Assembly (NCBI GenBank): GCA_021845985.1
Contig: JAJZES010000043.1
Span: 62,001-126,000 of the forward strand
Source of the DNA: Pseudomonadota bacterium
GTDB lineage: Bacteria; Pseudomonadota; Alphaproteobacteria; Acetobacterales; Acetobacteraceae
DNA length: 64,000 nt
Direction of reading: 5' to 3'
The notes below the pieces were generated by a model, which did not search any database, was not told the DNA's origin, and worked only from the letters and a program-made list of their open reading frames with translations. The translations under genes were made by a program, and so were the position numbers. This document shows, one piece after another, positions 1 to 8,551 of this stretch; the stretch's first letter is position 1; each line of letters starts with the position of its first letter.

Positions 1-2
1 GG

Positions 3-494
3 CTGGTCGAGGTGACGCTGGCGCTGGCGGCCGAGGCGCTGGTGCTGTCGCGCCTCGCCGCCGACCACGCCGGCGGGCGGGCGATGGCGGCGGCGCGGCT
101 GGCCGATGGCAGCGCGGCGGAGGTGTTCCTGCGCATGGTGGCGGCGCTCGGCGGCAGGCTGCCGGTGGTGCTGGCGGCGGCGCCGTGCGTGCGTGACGTG
201 TTCGCGGCACAGCAAGGATATGTCACCGCCATCGACGGGCGGGCGATCGGGCTGGCGGTGATCGAACTGGGCGGAGGGCGCACCCGCGCCGATCAGGGAA
301 TCGACGGGCGGGTCGGCTTCGACGCGGTGGCCGGGCTGGGCGCGCTGGTCGATGCCGGGCGTCCGCTCGGCCGCGTGCATGCCGCCGATGCGGCGGCGGC
401 GGAGCGGGCGGCGGCGCGGCTGCGGGCGGCGGTGAGGCTGACGCAGACAGCCCCGGCGCCGCCGGCCGCCGCGGTGCGCGAACGGATCGGGTGA
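3..494 (+). CDS. deoA: Thymidine phosphorylase, C-terminal part (truncated by window edge)
   Basis: This is the 3' end of a thymidine (pyrimidine-nucleoside) phosphorylase, which splits thymidine with phosphate into thymine and deoxyribose-1-phosphate in the cytoplasm. The reading frame is open from base 3 and the start lies outside the window. About 163 C-terminal residues are visible. They carry the alpha/beta C-terminal domain landmarks of the DeoA family: an EVTLALAAEAL helix, AAEVFLRMVAALGG, and the glycine-rich RAIGLAVIELGGGR segment followed by VGFDAVAGLG and RVHAADAAAAE. The gene converges on the sugar kinase at 511 with a gap of only 16 bp. A nucleoside hydrolase lies further along the window, so nucleoside salvage is a plausible local theme. 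The closely related pyrimidine-nucleoside phosphorylase (Pdp) cannot be excluded from this fragment. Confidence 0.88.
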   Translation: MVEVTLALAAEALVLSRLAADHAGGRAMAAARLADGSAAEVFLRMVAALGGRLPVVLAAAPCVRDVFAAQQGYVTAIDGRAIGLAVIELGGGRTRADQGIDGRVGFDAVAGLGALVDAGRPLGRVHAADAAAAERAAARLRAAVRLTQTAPAPPAAAVRERIG

Positions 495-510
495 CGCTGC
501 CCGGCGCCGC

Positions 511-1878
511 TCACCCGGCGACCGGCGCACTGAGGCGCCGCCAGTGCTGCCGATACGGCATCATCCCCGGCAAGGCTTCGACCCTCCCCCCGGCGGCGGC
601 ACGCGGCGCCACCCGTCCCCAGCCGGCCAGCAGCAGCGCCCCCGCCCCGGTGCCGGTGCCGTCCTCGGAGGCGATCACCGCCGCGCCCGGCCGCAACGCC
701 GCCAGGGCGGCAAGAAACACCGGGGCAGTCGCCGCCGGCCCCTCGACGATGAACGGCGGATGGGCGCCGAGCAGGTCCAGCATGACATCGCTCACCAGCG
801 CGAGATACAGATCGGCCAACGCCACACGTTCGCCCGCCGTCTCCGGCGGCGGCCCGATGATCGCCCCCTGCTGCGCCGCAAACGGCCCGCTGCCGCGCAC
901 GAAGGCCGGGCGGACCAGTGTGCCGCGCGCCATCACCCGCGCCGCATCGGCCAGCGTCGCCGCGCTGCCGGCGGCATCGCCGGCCACGGCGGCGAATTCG
1001 CGCCCGCCCATGAACCGCGCGGTCGGCACCGGATCGCCGAACACATCGACATTGGCCAGCATGTCGCGCGCCGCATGGAGCCGCGCCAGCGGCGCGCCGG
1101 CGGCCATCACGATGGTCCAGGTGCCGCTCGAGATCACCGTGAACGGCGGCGCCCGCGTCGCCCGATGGGCGAGGAAGCTGGCGTTGCTGTCATGCGCGCC
1201 GCACACCACCCGGCACGCCGGATCAAGCCCCGTCGCCGCGGCGATTTCCGGGCGCAGCGGACCCAGCGTGTCCCAGGCCGGACGCAGCTTCGGCATCAGC
1301 CGCAGCAAATCCATCCGGCGCACGAACTGCGACCAGTCGCGCGCCGCCGGCCGCCACAGCCCGCTGTGCGAGCCGAGCGAGGTGACCTCCGCCGCGGCGA
1401 CGCCGGACAGCCGCCACGCCCAGAATTGCGGGTTGACCAGCAGCGTGTCGGCGCGCGCCAGCGCCTCGGGGAATCGTTCGCGCAGCCAGAACAACTGCCG
1501 GCCGATCACCAGCCCAAGCGGCAATGGCGGGGTGAAACTCTCGCCGAACGGATCGGCGACGACGTCGCAGCCGGCGGCGGTGGCGTCGGGGCCGTCGTAC
1601 TCGTAATCGAGCAGCGGCAGCACCAGCGCATCGCCCGCGACCAGCGCCGCGGCGCAGCCATGCGCAACCGGCACGATCGCCGCAATCGCCGCCCGCTCCG
1701 GCAGGGAGGCGAGCGCCCCCAGCAGCCATGCCTCGATCGCGGCGACATCGTGGTGCGGAAACGGCGGGCCGGGCAGCACCGTGTTGGCGCGGCTGCGCAC
1801 GGCGAGGGTGCCACCGGCATCGTCGAGCAGCACCAACTTGACGTTCGACTTGCCGATGTCGAGAACAGCGGTGGTCAT
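511..1878 (-). CDS. FGGY-family carbohydrate kinase
   Basis: A 455-residue ATP-dependent sugar kinase of the FGGY family (rhamnulokinase/fuculokinase/xylulokinase type), expected to phosphorylate the sugar or its keto form brought in by the upstream importer. The N-terminus TTAVLDIGKSNVKLVLLD is the phosphate-1 ATPase loop. CGAHDSN, with the likely catalytic Asp near residue 230, and ISSGTWT, shortly after it, are typical of the second half of the fold. An ATG 33 bases further upstream is in frame, but the peptide it adds is not family-like, so I start at TTAV. It is the last gene of the leftward transporter operon, 54 bp after the binding protein, with a G-rich hairpin in between. The sugar substrate cannot be assigned from sequence alone. 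Confidence 0.85.
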   Translation of the reverse strand: MTTAVLDIGKSNVKLVLLDDAGGTLAVRSRANTVLPGPPFPHHDVAAIEAWLLGALASLPERAAIAAIVPVAHGCAAALVAGDALVLPLLDYEYDGPDATAAGCDVVADPFGESFTPPLPLGLVIGRQLFWLRERFPEALARADTLLVNPQFWAWRLSGVAAAEVTSLGSHSGLWRPAARDWSQFVRRMDLLRLMPKLRPAWDTLGPLRPEIAAATGLDPACRVVCGAHDSNASFLAHRATRAPPFTVISSGTWTIVMAAGAPLARLHAARDMLANVDVFGDPVPTARFMGGREFAAVAGDAAGSAATLADAARVMARGTLVRPAFVRGSGPFAAQQGAIIGPPPETAGERVALADLYLALVSDVMLDLLGAHPPFIVEGPAATAPVFLAALAALRPGAAVIASEDGTGTGAGALLLAGWGRVAPRAAAGGRVEALPGMMPYRQHWRRLSAPVAG

Positions 1879-1898
1879 CGGCGCACCCGTCTTCCCGG

Positions 1899-1920
1899 CC
1901 CCCTCCCGCAAGGGAGGGGG
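1899..1920. repeat. GC-rich palindrome (REP-like) between binding protein and kinase genes
   Basis: A perfect inverted repeat with arms CCCCCTCCC (1899-1907) and GGGAGGGGG (1912-1920) separated by GCAA. It sits between the stop of the binding-protein gene and the start of the kinase gene. It could act as an intra-operon stabiliser or attenuator that makes the binding protein more abundant than the kinase. Similar CCCTCCC/GGGAGGG palindromes occur at 16307-16326 and 36845-36870, so it may be one copy of a dispersed palindromic element. Confidence 0.6.
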
Positions 1921-1932
1921 CGAAGAAAAGAA

Positions 1933-3045
1933 TCAGAAGTTGAACTGGTCGATATTCTCTTTGGTGTAGGTGAACGGTGAGCCGAGCAGAATCTCGCTGC
2001 CATTGACCACCATCAGCTTGCCAAGCTTGCCGGCTTCTACCGAGGTGTCGCCGGGCTTGAGCTTGCCATCGACCACCGCGCGCGTCACATAGACTGCGGC
2101 ATAGCCCAGATTGACCGGGTTCCACAGCACCACCGACTTGACGCAGTCGGTCTTGACATAGGGCTTCATCGCGTTCGGCGTGGCCAGACCGACCACAGCG
2201 ATCTTGCCGCACAGCTTGGCGCGGGTCACCGCCTCGGCCGAGGCCGGGGTGGCCACCGAGGTCATGCCGAACAGGCCGCTGAGCTGGTCGCCGTATTTGT
2301 TGATCAGCGTAGAGGCCTGGTTAAACGACAGGATGTTGTCCTCCTGCGCTTCAACCGTCTCCAGCCACTTCATCTTGGCGTGGCATTTGCCGGCATAGGC
2401 CCACATTTCGGCGATCCAGCGCGCCTGATTGGGCGTGGTGAAGGTGCTGGTGACGATGGCGAAGGATTTGTTCTCGCCCATCTCTTTCGCCATGTTGTCG
2501 ATCATCGACTTGGCGATGCCGTTGAACTCGGCCTGGTTGACGAACCACTCGCGCGCGTCGGGCGTCGAATTGGCGTCGTAGCCGACGACATGGATGCCTT
2601 TGCTGAGCGCCTTCTTCAGCACCGGGGCGATGGCCACCGGATCATTGGCGGCGAACAGCACGCCGTTGACGCCGCGGGTGATGTAGTTGTCGATGAACTT
2701 GATCTGCTCGTCGATCTTGGCCTCGGTCGGGCCGTCGGTGGTGACCTTGACGTTGCCGAGTTCCTTGGCCGCTTCCTGCATGCCCTGCGAGGTAGCGTTG
2801 AAATAGCCGATGCCGATCAGCTTCGGCACATCGACCAGGGTGATCGGCTTGCCCGCCATGTTCGGCGCGTTCACCGCCTTGCCGCCATCATAGGCCTTGC
2901 TGACGACGGTGCCGGCGCCGCCGTCGCAGGGCAGCGGATTGACCGGCAGATCATCGGCGCCGTCCCAGCGCGCGCCGGCGGCAAACGCGCCGTGCCCGGC
3001 GAGCAGCGTCGCCCCCAGTGCCATTGCAGCGAGTGACAGTCTCAT
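1933..3045 (-). CDS. Sugar ABC transporter periplasmic binding protein (RhaS/RbsB-like)
   Basis: A 370-residue exported substrate-binding protein of the ribose/rhamnose/AI-2 family (Peripla_BP_4). It has a Sec signal peptide over residues 1-22 (hydrophobic core then AFA). The mature part has the alternating Rossmann halves of this family, seen in PKLIGIGYFNATSQGM, GVNGVLFAANDPVAIAPVL and the hinge-like GIHVVGYDANS. It captures a sugar in the periplasm and delivers it to the two permeases encoded just upstream. The ATG overlaps the preceding permease stop by four bases (ATGA) and has a strong AAGGGGGA ribosome-binding site. Its closest feel is to rhamnose-type RhaS proteins, but no rhamnose isomerase or aldolase is present here, so the ligand is open. 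Confidence 0.88.
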   Translation of the reverse strand: MRLSLAAMALGATLLAGHGAFAAGARWDGADDLPVNPLPCDGGAGTVVSKAYDGGKAVNAPNMAGKPITLVDVPKLIGIGYFNATSQGMQEAAKELGNVKVTTDGPTEAKIDEQIKFIDNYITRGVNGVLFAANDPVAIAPVLKKALSKGIHVVGYDANSTPDAREWFVNQAEFNGIAKSMIDNMAKEMGENKSFAIVTSTFTTPNQARWIAEMWAYAGKCHAKMKWLETVEAQEDNILSFNQASTLINKYGDQLSGLFGMTSVATPASAEAVTRAKLCGKIAVVGLATPNAMKPYVKTDCVKSVVLWNPVNLGYAAVYVTRAVVDGKLKPGDTSVEAGKLGKLMVVNGSEILLGSPFTYTKENIDQFNF

Positions 3046-4082
3046 GGAGTTCCCCCTTGCTTGGTTGCAGTTTGATCGGTCGCAGTCTGCCGCAGCGGCG
3101 GCCTTGCCATGCGGGCGACATCGCGCCGCCGCTCAGCGAAGCTGGTGATGAGGATCGACAGGATCAGCACTGTGCCGATGACCATGATGGTGGCGTCGCC
3201 CTTCACCCCGGTCAGCGCCAGCCCGTCCTTGAGCAACTGGATCAGCACGAGGCCGAGCACGCTGCCGGCGATGGTACCGGTGCCGCCGAAAATGCTGGTG
3301 CCGCCAAGCACCACTGCGGCGATCACGTCGAGTTCGACGCCACTGCCCATGTCGGAGCGGGTGGTGCTGACGCGCGAGACGAAAATCCACGCCGCCAGCC
3401 CCGCCATCAGGCCGGAGGCAGTGTAGATGCCGAGCTTGATGCGATCCACAGACAGGCCGGAGAAGCGCGAGGCGGTCTCATTGTAGCCCATCGCATAAAG
3501 CGAGCGCCCGATCGTGGTGCGAGCGAGGATGACGCCAAAAATGATGATGGCGACACCAAGAATCCAAAGCTGGGAGGGCACGCCGAACAGCGCCCCCTGG
3601 CCCAGCCCATAGAACCAGTCGGGATAGCCGCGCACCGAATGCGCCTGACTGATGCCCTCGGCGAGGCCGCGGTAGAGCGCCAGCGTGCCGATGGTCATGA
3701 TCAGCGGCGGCACTTTCAATCGGGTGATGAACCAGCCGTTGACGAAACCGCCGGCGGCGCCGCACAGCAGCGCGAAGCCGATCGCCAGCGGCAGCGGAAA
3801 ACCCCAGTTGTGCCAGGAATAGCCGAGCAGAATCGCACACATGCCGAGCGACGAGCCGACCGACAGGTCGATGCCGCCGGTGACGATGATGAAGGTCATC
3901 GGCATGGCGATCAGCCCAACCTCGGTCATCAACATGCCCTGGTTGAGCAGATTGTCGAGGGTGAAGAAGCGGTCGGTCAGTGTCGCCAGCACCGCCAGCG
4001 CGGCGATCAGGATGGTCAGCAGCACCGCTTCATGCGCCGCAATCGGCAGACGCAGGCGCCGCGGCGCCGCCCGCTCGCTCAT
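3042..4082 (-). CDS. Sugar ABC transporter permease 2 (CUT2 family)
   Basis: A 346-residue inner-membrane permease of the BPD_transp_2 (RbsC/RhaP/RhaQ) family. Multiple hydrophobic helices are evident, and the family hallmark MTFIIVTGGIDLSVGSSLG is followed by a downstream VLGGTSIFGGTGTIAGS motif, which is the loop touching the ATPase. It should form the membrane channel together with the adjacent permease. The start is the ATG at 4082, which overlaps the upstream permease stop by four bases. Its own stop overlaps the start of the binding-protein gene in the same way, so translation is probably coupled through the operon. The C-terminal tail is short, hydrophilic and Thr/Gln-rich. Confidence 0.9.
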   Translation of the reverse strand: MSERAAPRRLRLPIAAHEAVLLTILIAALAVLATLTDRFFTLDNLLNQGMLMTEVGLIAMPMTFIIVTGGIDLSVGSSLGMCAILLGYSWHNWGFPLPLAIGFALLCGAAGGFVNGWFITRLKVPPLIMTIGTLALYRGLAEGISQAHSVRGYPDWFYGLGQGALFGVPSQLWILGVAIIIFGVILARTTIGRSLYAMGYNETASRFSGLSVDRIKLGIYTASGLMAGLAAWIFVSRVSTTRSDMGSGVELDVIAAVVLGGTSIFGGTGTIAGSVLGLVLIQLLKDGLALTGVKGDATIMVIGTVLILSILITSFAERRRDVARMARPPLRQTATDQTATKQGGTP

Positions 4083-5056
4083 CGCGCCAGTCCCCGGCGG
4101 CGGCGACGATAGATGTCGGCGAGGACGGTGACGAGAATCAGTATCCCCTGCACCGCGCGCAGCCAAAACGGCGACAGATTGACGAAGATCAGCGACGAGC
4201 CGATCGCAGCAATGAGAACCGCGGCGAGCGTCGCACCGACGACGGTGCCGGTGCCGCCGAGGATGCTGACGCCGCCGACCACGGAAGCGGTGATGATGGT
4301 CAGTTCGAGATTGCTCGGCACCGTCGATTGGATGACGCTGAGCTGGGTGGCGAACAGCACCGCGGCGATGCCGACAAAGGCGCCGTGCACGGCGAACACC
4401 ATCATTAGCGTGCGTTCGCGGCCGATGCCGCAGAGCCGCGCCGCCTCGGCATTGCCGCCGACGGCGTAGATGCTGCGGCCGAGCGCGGTGTTGCGCATCC
4501 ACCACGCGGCGGCGATGGTCAGCACCACCATGAAGGCGACCGGCATCGGCACCACGCCGAACAGCGACCATTGCGCAAGGTGATAGTTGTCGGGAAGATT
4601 GCTGATCCAGACACCGTTGGTGACGCTGATCAGGCCGCCCTTGAGGATGCTGAGCATGCCCAGCGTGACGACGATGGAGGGCAGGCCGAGATAGGCGACC
4701 AGGGCGCCCTGCGCTGCCATCACCGCGCTGCCGATGGCCACCGGAATGAGCCATGCCAGCACCGAGGGGACGCCGGCCACCGCCAGCCCACCGCTGACGG
4801 ATGCCAGCACGCCGATCAGCGAGCCGACCGAGATGTCGATATTGCCGGAAATGATGACCATCGACATGCCGATGGCGGCCACCGCGACATAGGCGTTGCC
4901 GAGCAGGATGCTCTGCAGATTGCGGCTGGCGACGAAGCGCGGGTTGTACAGGCCGACACCGACGAACAGCAGCAGGATGGCGATGGCGAGCAGCCATTCC
5001 TGCGACACGGCAAAGCGCAGACGCCGCGGCGCGGCAGCGGTGAGGGTGGCGCTCAT
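4079..5056 (-). CDS. Sugar ABC transporter permease 1 (CUT2 family)
   Basis: A 325-residue inner-membrane permease, paralogous to its downstream neighbour. It has the same family landmarks: [17 protein letters not shown] in the first half and [17 protein letters not shown] in the second. About eight to ten hydrophobic segments are visible. Two different permeases in tandem are typical of rhamnose- and AI-2-type importers, whereas ribose importers usually have one. This supports the RhaS-like call for the binding protein. The ATG overlaps the ATPase stop (ATGA at 5053-5056). Confidence 0.9.
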   Translation of the reverse strand: MSATLTAAAPRRLRFAVSQEWLLAIAILLLFVGVGLYNPRFVASRNLQSILLGNAYVAVAAIGMSMVIISGNIDISVGSLIGVLASVSGGLAVAGVPSVLAWLIPVAIGSAVMAAQGALVAYLGLPSIVVTLGMLSILKGGLISVTNGVWISNLPDNYHLAQWSLFGVVPMPVAFMVVLTIAAAWWMRNTALGRSIYAVGGNAEAARLCGIGRERTLMMVFAVHGAFVGIAAVLFATQLSVIQSTVPSNLELTIITASVVGGVSILGGTGTVVGATLAAVLIAAIGSSLIFVNLSPFWLRAVQGILILVTVLADIYRRRRRGLAR

Positions 5057-6609
5057 CCCGGCGTGCCCCCTCCCCCCATCATGGCGCCGGCGACACGTTC
5101 CTGCGTCGCCTCGGCGCGGGAAAACGCGGCGACGATGCCGCCCTCGCGCATCACCAGCACACGGTCGCTCATGCCCAGCACTTCCGGCAGTTCGGAGGAA
5201 ATCATCAGCACCGCCATGCCGCGCCCGGCCAGTTCGCCCATCAGGCGATGAATCTCCGCCTTGGCGCCGACATCGATGCCGCGCGTCGGCTCATCGAGGA
5301 TCAGCACCCGCGGATTGGCGGCGAGCCATTTGCCGAGGACGATTTTCTGCTGGTTGCCGCCGGAGAGTTTGCCGACGATCTGCTCGATCCCGGCGGTGCG
5401 CACGCCGAACCGCGCCACCGTCTCGCGCGCCAGCCGCGCCTCGGCCGCCCGATCGATGAAGCCGAAACGCGCCAGATCGGACAGCACGGCGAGCGAGGCA
5501 TTTTCGCGCACCGTCATCGGCCGCACCAGACCCTGCGTGCCGCGATCCTCGGGCACATAGGCGATGCCGAGCCGCCGCGCCTCGGCCACCGAGCCGACGC
5601 GCGCCGCCACGCCGTCGATCAGCATTGTCCCCGCGGTCGCCGGGGTGACGCCGAAAATCGCCTGCGCCAGCTCGCTGCGCCCGGAACCGACCAGCCCGGC
5701 CAGCCCGACGATCTCCCCGGCATGCACGCTCAGCGACACCGGCCGCGACACCGGCGGACGCGCCAGCCCGCGCAGTTCCAGCATCGGCTTGCCGATCGGC
5801 ACGGTGATTTTCGGAAACAGGCTGTCGATGCGCCGCCCGACCATCATCTGGATCAGATCCGCGGTATCGGTCTGCGACACCGTCTTGGTGGCGACATGCT
5901 CGCCGTCGCGCAGCACCGTCACCCGGTCGGCGAGTTGGAAAATCTCCTCCAGCCGATGGCTGATATAGACGATGGAGACGCCGCGCGCGCGCAGCTTGCG
6001 CACGATGCCGAACAGCCGCACCACGTCGTGCTCGGTCAGCGCCGCGGTCGGCTCGTCCATGATCAGCACGCTTGCATCCTGCGACAGGGCGCGCAGGATT
6101 TCGACGCGCTGACGGTTGCCCACCGACAGCGTGCCGACGGCGCCGTCGATGTCGAGGTCGTGGATGTCGAGACTGTCGAGCAGCGCCCGCGCCCGCACCC
6201 GCAGCGCCCGCCAGTCCAGCCCGCCGAAGCGGCGGCGCGGCGCGTGGCCCATGAACAGGTTCTCGGCCACGCTGAGTTCCGGGAACAGCAGCAATTCCTG
6301 ATAGATGGTGGCGATGCCGGCCTGCCGCGCGGCATGCGGGCTGGCCAGCCGGAGCGGCCGCCCGTGCATCGCCAGGGTGCCGGAATCGGCCTGATGCACG
6401 CCGGACATGATCTTGATCAGGGTCGATTTGCCGGCGCCGTTCTCACCCAGCAGGGCATGCACCTCGCCGGGCGCCACCTCGAACGAGACGCCCTTGAGCG
6501 CCTGTACGCCGGGAAACGATTTCGTGATGCCGTCGAGCGCCAGCACCGGCGGCGCGGCGGCGCGCATCGGCGAGGCTTGCTCCGCGAGCACTGGTTGCGG
6601 CACCGCCAT
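5053..6609 (-). CDS. Sugar ABC transporter ATPase, duplicated (RbsA/RhaT-like)
   Basis: A 518-residue energy-coupling ATPase with two fused nucleotide-binding domains, as in RbsA, XylG and MglA. Domain 1 has Walker [12 protein letters not shown], signature LSVGNRQR and Walker [12 protein letters not shown]. Domain 2 has the degenerate Walker A typical of the family (LVGSGRSEL), signature LSGGNQQK and Walker [13 protein letters not shown] chose the ATG at 6609 because a GGGGGAG ribosome-binding site precedes it; an in-frame start 51 bases upstream adds an unlikely Pro-rich leader. It is the first gene of the operon, and a candidate operator lies just upstream (6665-6710). Confidence 0.93.
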   Translation of the reverse strand: MAVPQPVLAEQASPMRAAAPPVLALDGITKSFPGVQALKGVSFEVAPGEVHALLGENGAGKSTLIKIMSGVHQADSGTLAMHGRPLRLASPHAARQAGIATIYQELLLFPELSVAENLFMGHAPRRRFGGLDWRALRVRARALLDSLDIHDLDIDGAVGTLSVGNRQRVEILRALSQDASVLIMDEPTAALTEHDVVRLFGIVRKLRARGVSIVYISHRLEEIFQLADRVTVLRDGEHVATKTVSQTDTADLIQMMVGRRIDSLFPKITVPIGKPMLELRGLARPPVSRPVSLSVHAGEIVGLAGLVGSGRSELAQAIFGVTPATAGTMLIDGVAARVGSVAEARRLGIAYVPEDRGTQGLVRPMTVRENASLAVLSDLARFGFIDRAAEARLARETVARFGVRTAGIEQIVGKLSGGNQQKIVLGKWLAANPRVLILDEPTRGIDVGAKAEIHRLMGELAGRGMAVLMISSELPEVLGMSDRVLVMREGGIVAAFSRAEATQERVAGAMMGGGGTPG

Positions 6610-6664
6610 CGAACGTTTTTCTCCCCCGCCGATAGAACGGCCCGGCGGGGGCGGCGTCAACCGC

Positions 6665-6710
6665 CTATCGCACGGTCTGATTTGAGACCGGCTATTGCGC
6701 GGTCTGTTTC
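6665..6710. promoter_or_regulatory. Candidate operator: direct repeat plus inverted repeat upstream of the sugar ABC operon
   Basis: Two near-identical blocks, CTATCGCACGGTCTGATTT (6665-6683) and CTATTGCGCGGTCTGTTTC (6692-6710), lie 27 bp apart. Overlapping the first is a perfect inverted repeat with six-base arms, CGGTCT (6673-6678) and AGACCG (6685-6690), around GATTTG. The second block reaches into the last codons of the isomerase gene. The position, 60-100 bp upstream of the ATPase start, suits a transcription-factor site, and the hairpin could also serve as the isomerase terminator. No regulator gene is adjacent in the window, so the binding protein is unknown. Confidence 0.4.
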
Positions 6711-7603
6711 CACAGTTCGACCTGATCGATCCGCAACGGCGCCTGCTGGAACAATTGCGTCACATAGCGGCGCTGCATCTGCAGCGAGCGTTCCTGACGC
6801 AGCGCGCGGACCAGCGTGTCGCGCGCCTCGCTCAGTGTCGCCTGCCCGGCCGGCTTGACCGATACCAGCTTGATCAGGTGCCAGCCGTCCGGCGTGCGCA
6901 CCGGGTCGCTCACCCCGCCCGGCTGCATCGCCGCCAGTGCCTGACGGATCGCCGGCACCAGCGTATCGTCGCGCACCCAGCCGAGGTCGCCGCCCTTGGC
7001 GCCGCTCGCCTTGTCATCGGAGTTATGGCGGGCGATGTCGGCGAAATCCTTGTGCCCGACAACGATCTGCTTGCGCAGGTCGGCGGCGCGCTTCTGCGCC
7101 GCGGCCTCGGCCTCGGCGTCGGGTGCGGCGTCCTTCGGCACGGCGATCAGCACCTGAGCCAACTGATACTGGCGCGGCAGCAGCAGCTTGGTCTTGTTGG
7201 CCTCATAGGCGCGGGCGATGTCGGCCTCGCTCGGGAAGTTCGGGTCGGCGGGCACCTGATCGAGCAGGAAGCTCTCGACGATCGAGGCCTGCCGCGCCTG
7301 TTCGGCACGCCAGACAACCTCCGGCCTGGCATCGAACTTCTCCTCCTGGGCGCGGTCGAGCACGACTTTTTGCAGCAGCCGGTCGCGCACCCGCTGGGCC
7401 AGCAGGTTCGGGTCGTGCTGCAACTGCGCCCGCTGGTCCGGGTCCATCGCCTCCAGCATCTGCTTGACCTCGCTGGCGGTCACGGTGACGGTGCCGCTCT
7501 GCGCCACGATCGGGTCGGGCGGGGGGGCGGGATCGTCGGCGCGCGCCGGCGCCGCGAGCAGCACGGCGCACAGCACAAGCGAGGCAAGCCGGGTCGAAAA
7601 CAT
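6692..7603 (-). CDS. Exported parvulin-type peptidyl-prolyl isomerase
   Basis: A 303-residue PpiC/SurA/PrsA-like folding factor for exported proteins, acting in the periplasm. It has a cleavable signal peptide of about 22 residues ending ARA, then an N-terminal helical chaperone-like part. A single rotamase domain follows at roughly residues 135-250, recognisable from QYQLAQVLIAVP, FADIARHNSDD, GGDLGWV and GGVSDPVRTPDGWHLIKL. The C-terminus is helical and Gln-rich. The ATG is preceded by GAGGGAG. It lies 11 bp after the SDR stop, so the two are probably co-transcribed, although the functions are unrelated. Confidence 0.88.
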   Translation of the reverse strand: MFSTRLASLVLCAVLLAAPARADDPAPPPDPIVAQSGTVTVTASEVKQMLEAMDPDQRAQLQHDPNLLAQRVRDRLLQKVVLDRAQEEKFDARPEVVWRAEQARQASIVESFLLDQVPADPNFPSEADIARAYEANKTKLLLPRQYQLAQVLIAVPKDAAPDAEAEAAAQKRAADLRKQIVVGHKDFADIARHNSDDKASGAKGGDLGWVRDDTLVPAIRQALAAMQPGGVSDPVRTPDGWHLIKLVSVKPAGQATLSEARDTLVRALRQERSLQMQRRYVTQLFQQAPLRIDQVELWKQTAQ

Positions 7604-7614
7604 GCAGAACTCCC

Positions 7615-8394
7615 TCAGCGTACGCCAATGCCGGCGGTCAGCCCGCCGTCAATACGATAATCCGCGCCGGTGCAGAACCCCGCCCGCGGCCCGGCCAGAA
7701 AGGCGACCAGCTCGGCCACCTCCTCCGGCTCGGCGATGCGGCCGAGCGGATGGGCGGCGCCGAAGCGGCGGAACGCCGCCTCGGTATCGGCCGCCGCGCC
7801 GTCGAACCTGTGCGCCGCCAGTGTCAGCATCGGGGTGCGCACCGAGCCGGGACTGACCGAATTGACCCGGATATTGGCCGCCGCGTGATCCAGCGCCATC
7901 GCCCGGGTGAGGGCATGGATGGCCCCTTTCGATGCGGCATAGGCAGCAACCCCCGTCTGGCAGGCATGACCCTGCACCGAGGCCAGGTTGACGATGGCGC
8001 CGCCGCCGCGGGCGCGCAGGTGGCGGACGCCGAAATGCGCCGTCAGATGGATGCCGCCGACATTGACCGCGAGGCACCGGGCAAAGCCGGCGGCGTCGGT
8101 CTGCTCGACGGTGCCGTACGGATGCACCGCGGCAGCATTGACGATGATGTCGAGGCCGCCAAAGGCGGCGAGGCAGGCGGCAACGGTGTCGGCCACCTGC
8201 GCCGGATCGGCGACATCGGCGCGGCGCGCCGCGAGGCGGGCCGCCCCGGCAGCGCCCTCGGCCAGCGCCGCCGCCGCCTCCGGGTCGATGTCGCAGGCCA
8301 TCACCGCGGCCCCGCCGGCGGCCAGCCGTAGGGCCACCGCGCGGCCGATACCGCTGCACCCGGTGACCAGTGCTACCTTGCCGGCGAACTCCAT
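7615..8394 (-). CDS. SDR-family oxidoreductase with a shortened cofactor loop
   Basis: A 259-residue short-chain dehydrogenase/reductase (FabG-like fold) that should reduce or oxidise a hydroxyl/keto group with NAD(P)H. Present are the NAA of the central sheet, the Ser in NLASVQ, the YAASK catalytic pair and PGSVRTPM near the C-terminus. The N-terminal glycine motif is odd. It reads TGCSGIG (residues 11-17), one residue shorter than the classical TGxxxGIG. The DNA frame around it is clean, so the gap is in the protein itself unless there is a three-base sequence loss. The ATG has a GGGGGGAA ribosome-binding site. The substrate is unknown. Confidence 0.85.
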   Translation of the reverse strand: MEFAGKVALVTGCSGIGRAVALRLAAGGAAVMACDIDPEAAAALAEGAAGAARLAARRADVADPAQVADTVAACLAAFGGLDIIVNAAAVHPYGTVEQTDAAGFARCLAVNVGGIHLTAHFGVRHLRARGGGAIVNLASVQGHACQTGVAAYAASKGAIHALTRAMALDHAAANIRVNSVSPGSVRTPMLTLAAHRFDGAAADTEAAFRRFGAAHPLGRIAEPEEVAELVAFLAGPRAGFCTGADYRIDGGLTAGIGVR

Positions 8395-8551
8395 GGCGCG
8401 TTCCCCCCCGGCCCGATCCTACCGCGTCGGCGCCCGGCGTGCGACCGCGTCCGGCGCCGCCATGGCCCGCCAGGAGAGTGATTGCGCCGCCGCGGCGGAC
8501 GCGCCACGCTCCGCCGGATGATCCGCCGATGGCCGGCGATGGGGAGCGAAG

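Noticed and set aside
3042-4997. A 651-codon frame suggesting a fused double permease
   Set aside because: The first 305 codons are out of frame with the real first permease and are Arg/His-rich. The true gene starts at 4082.
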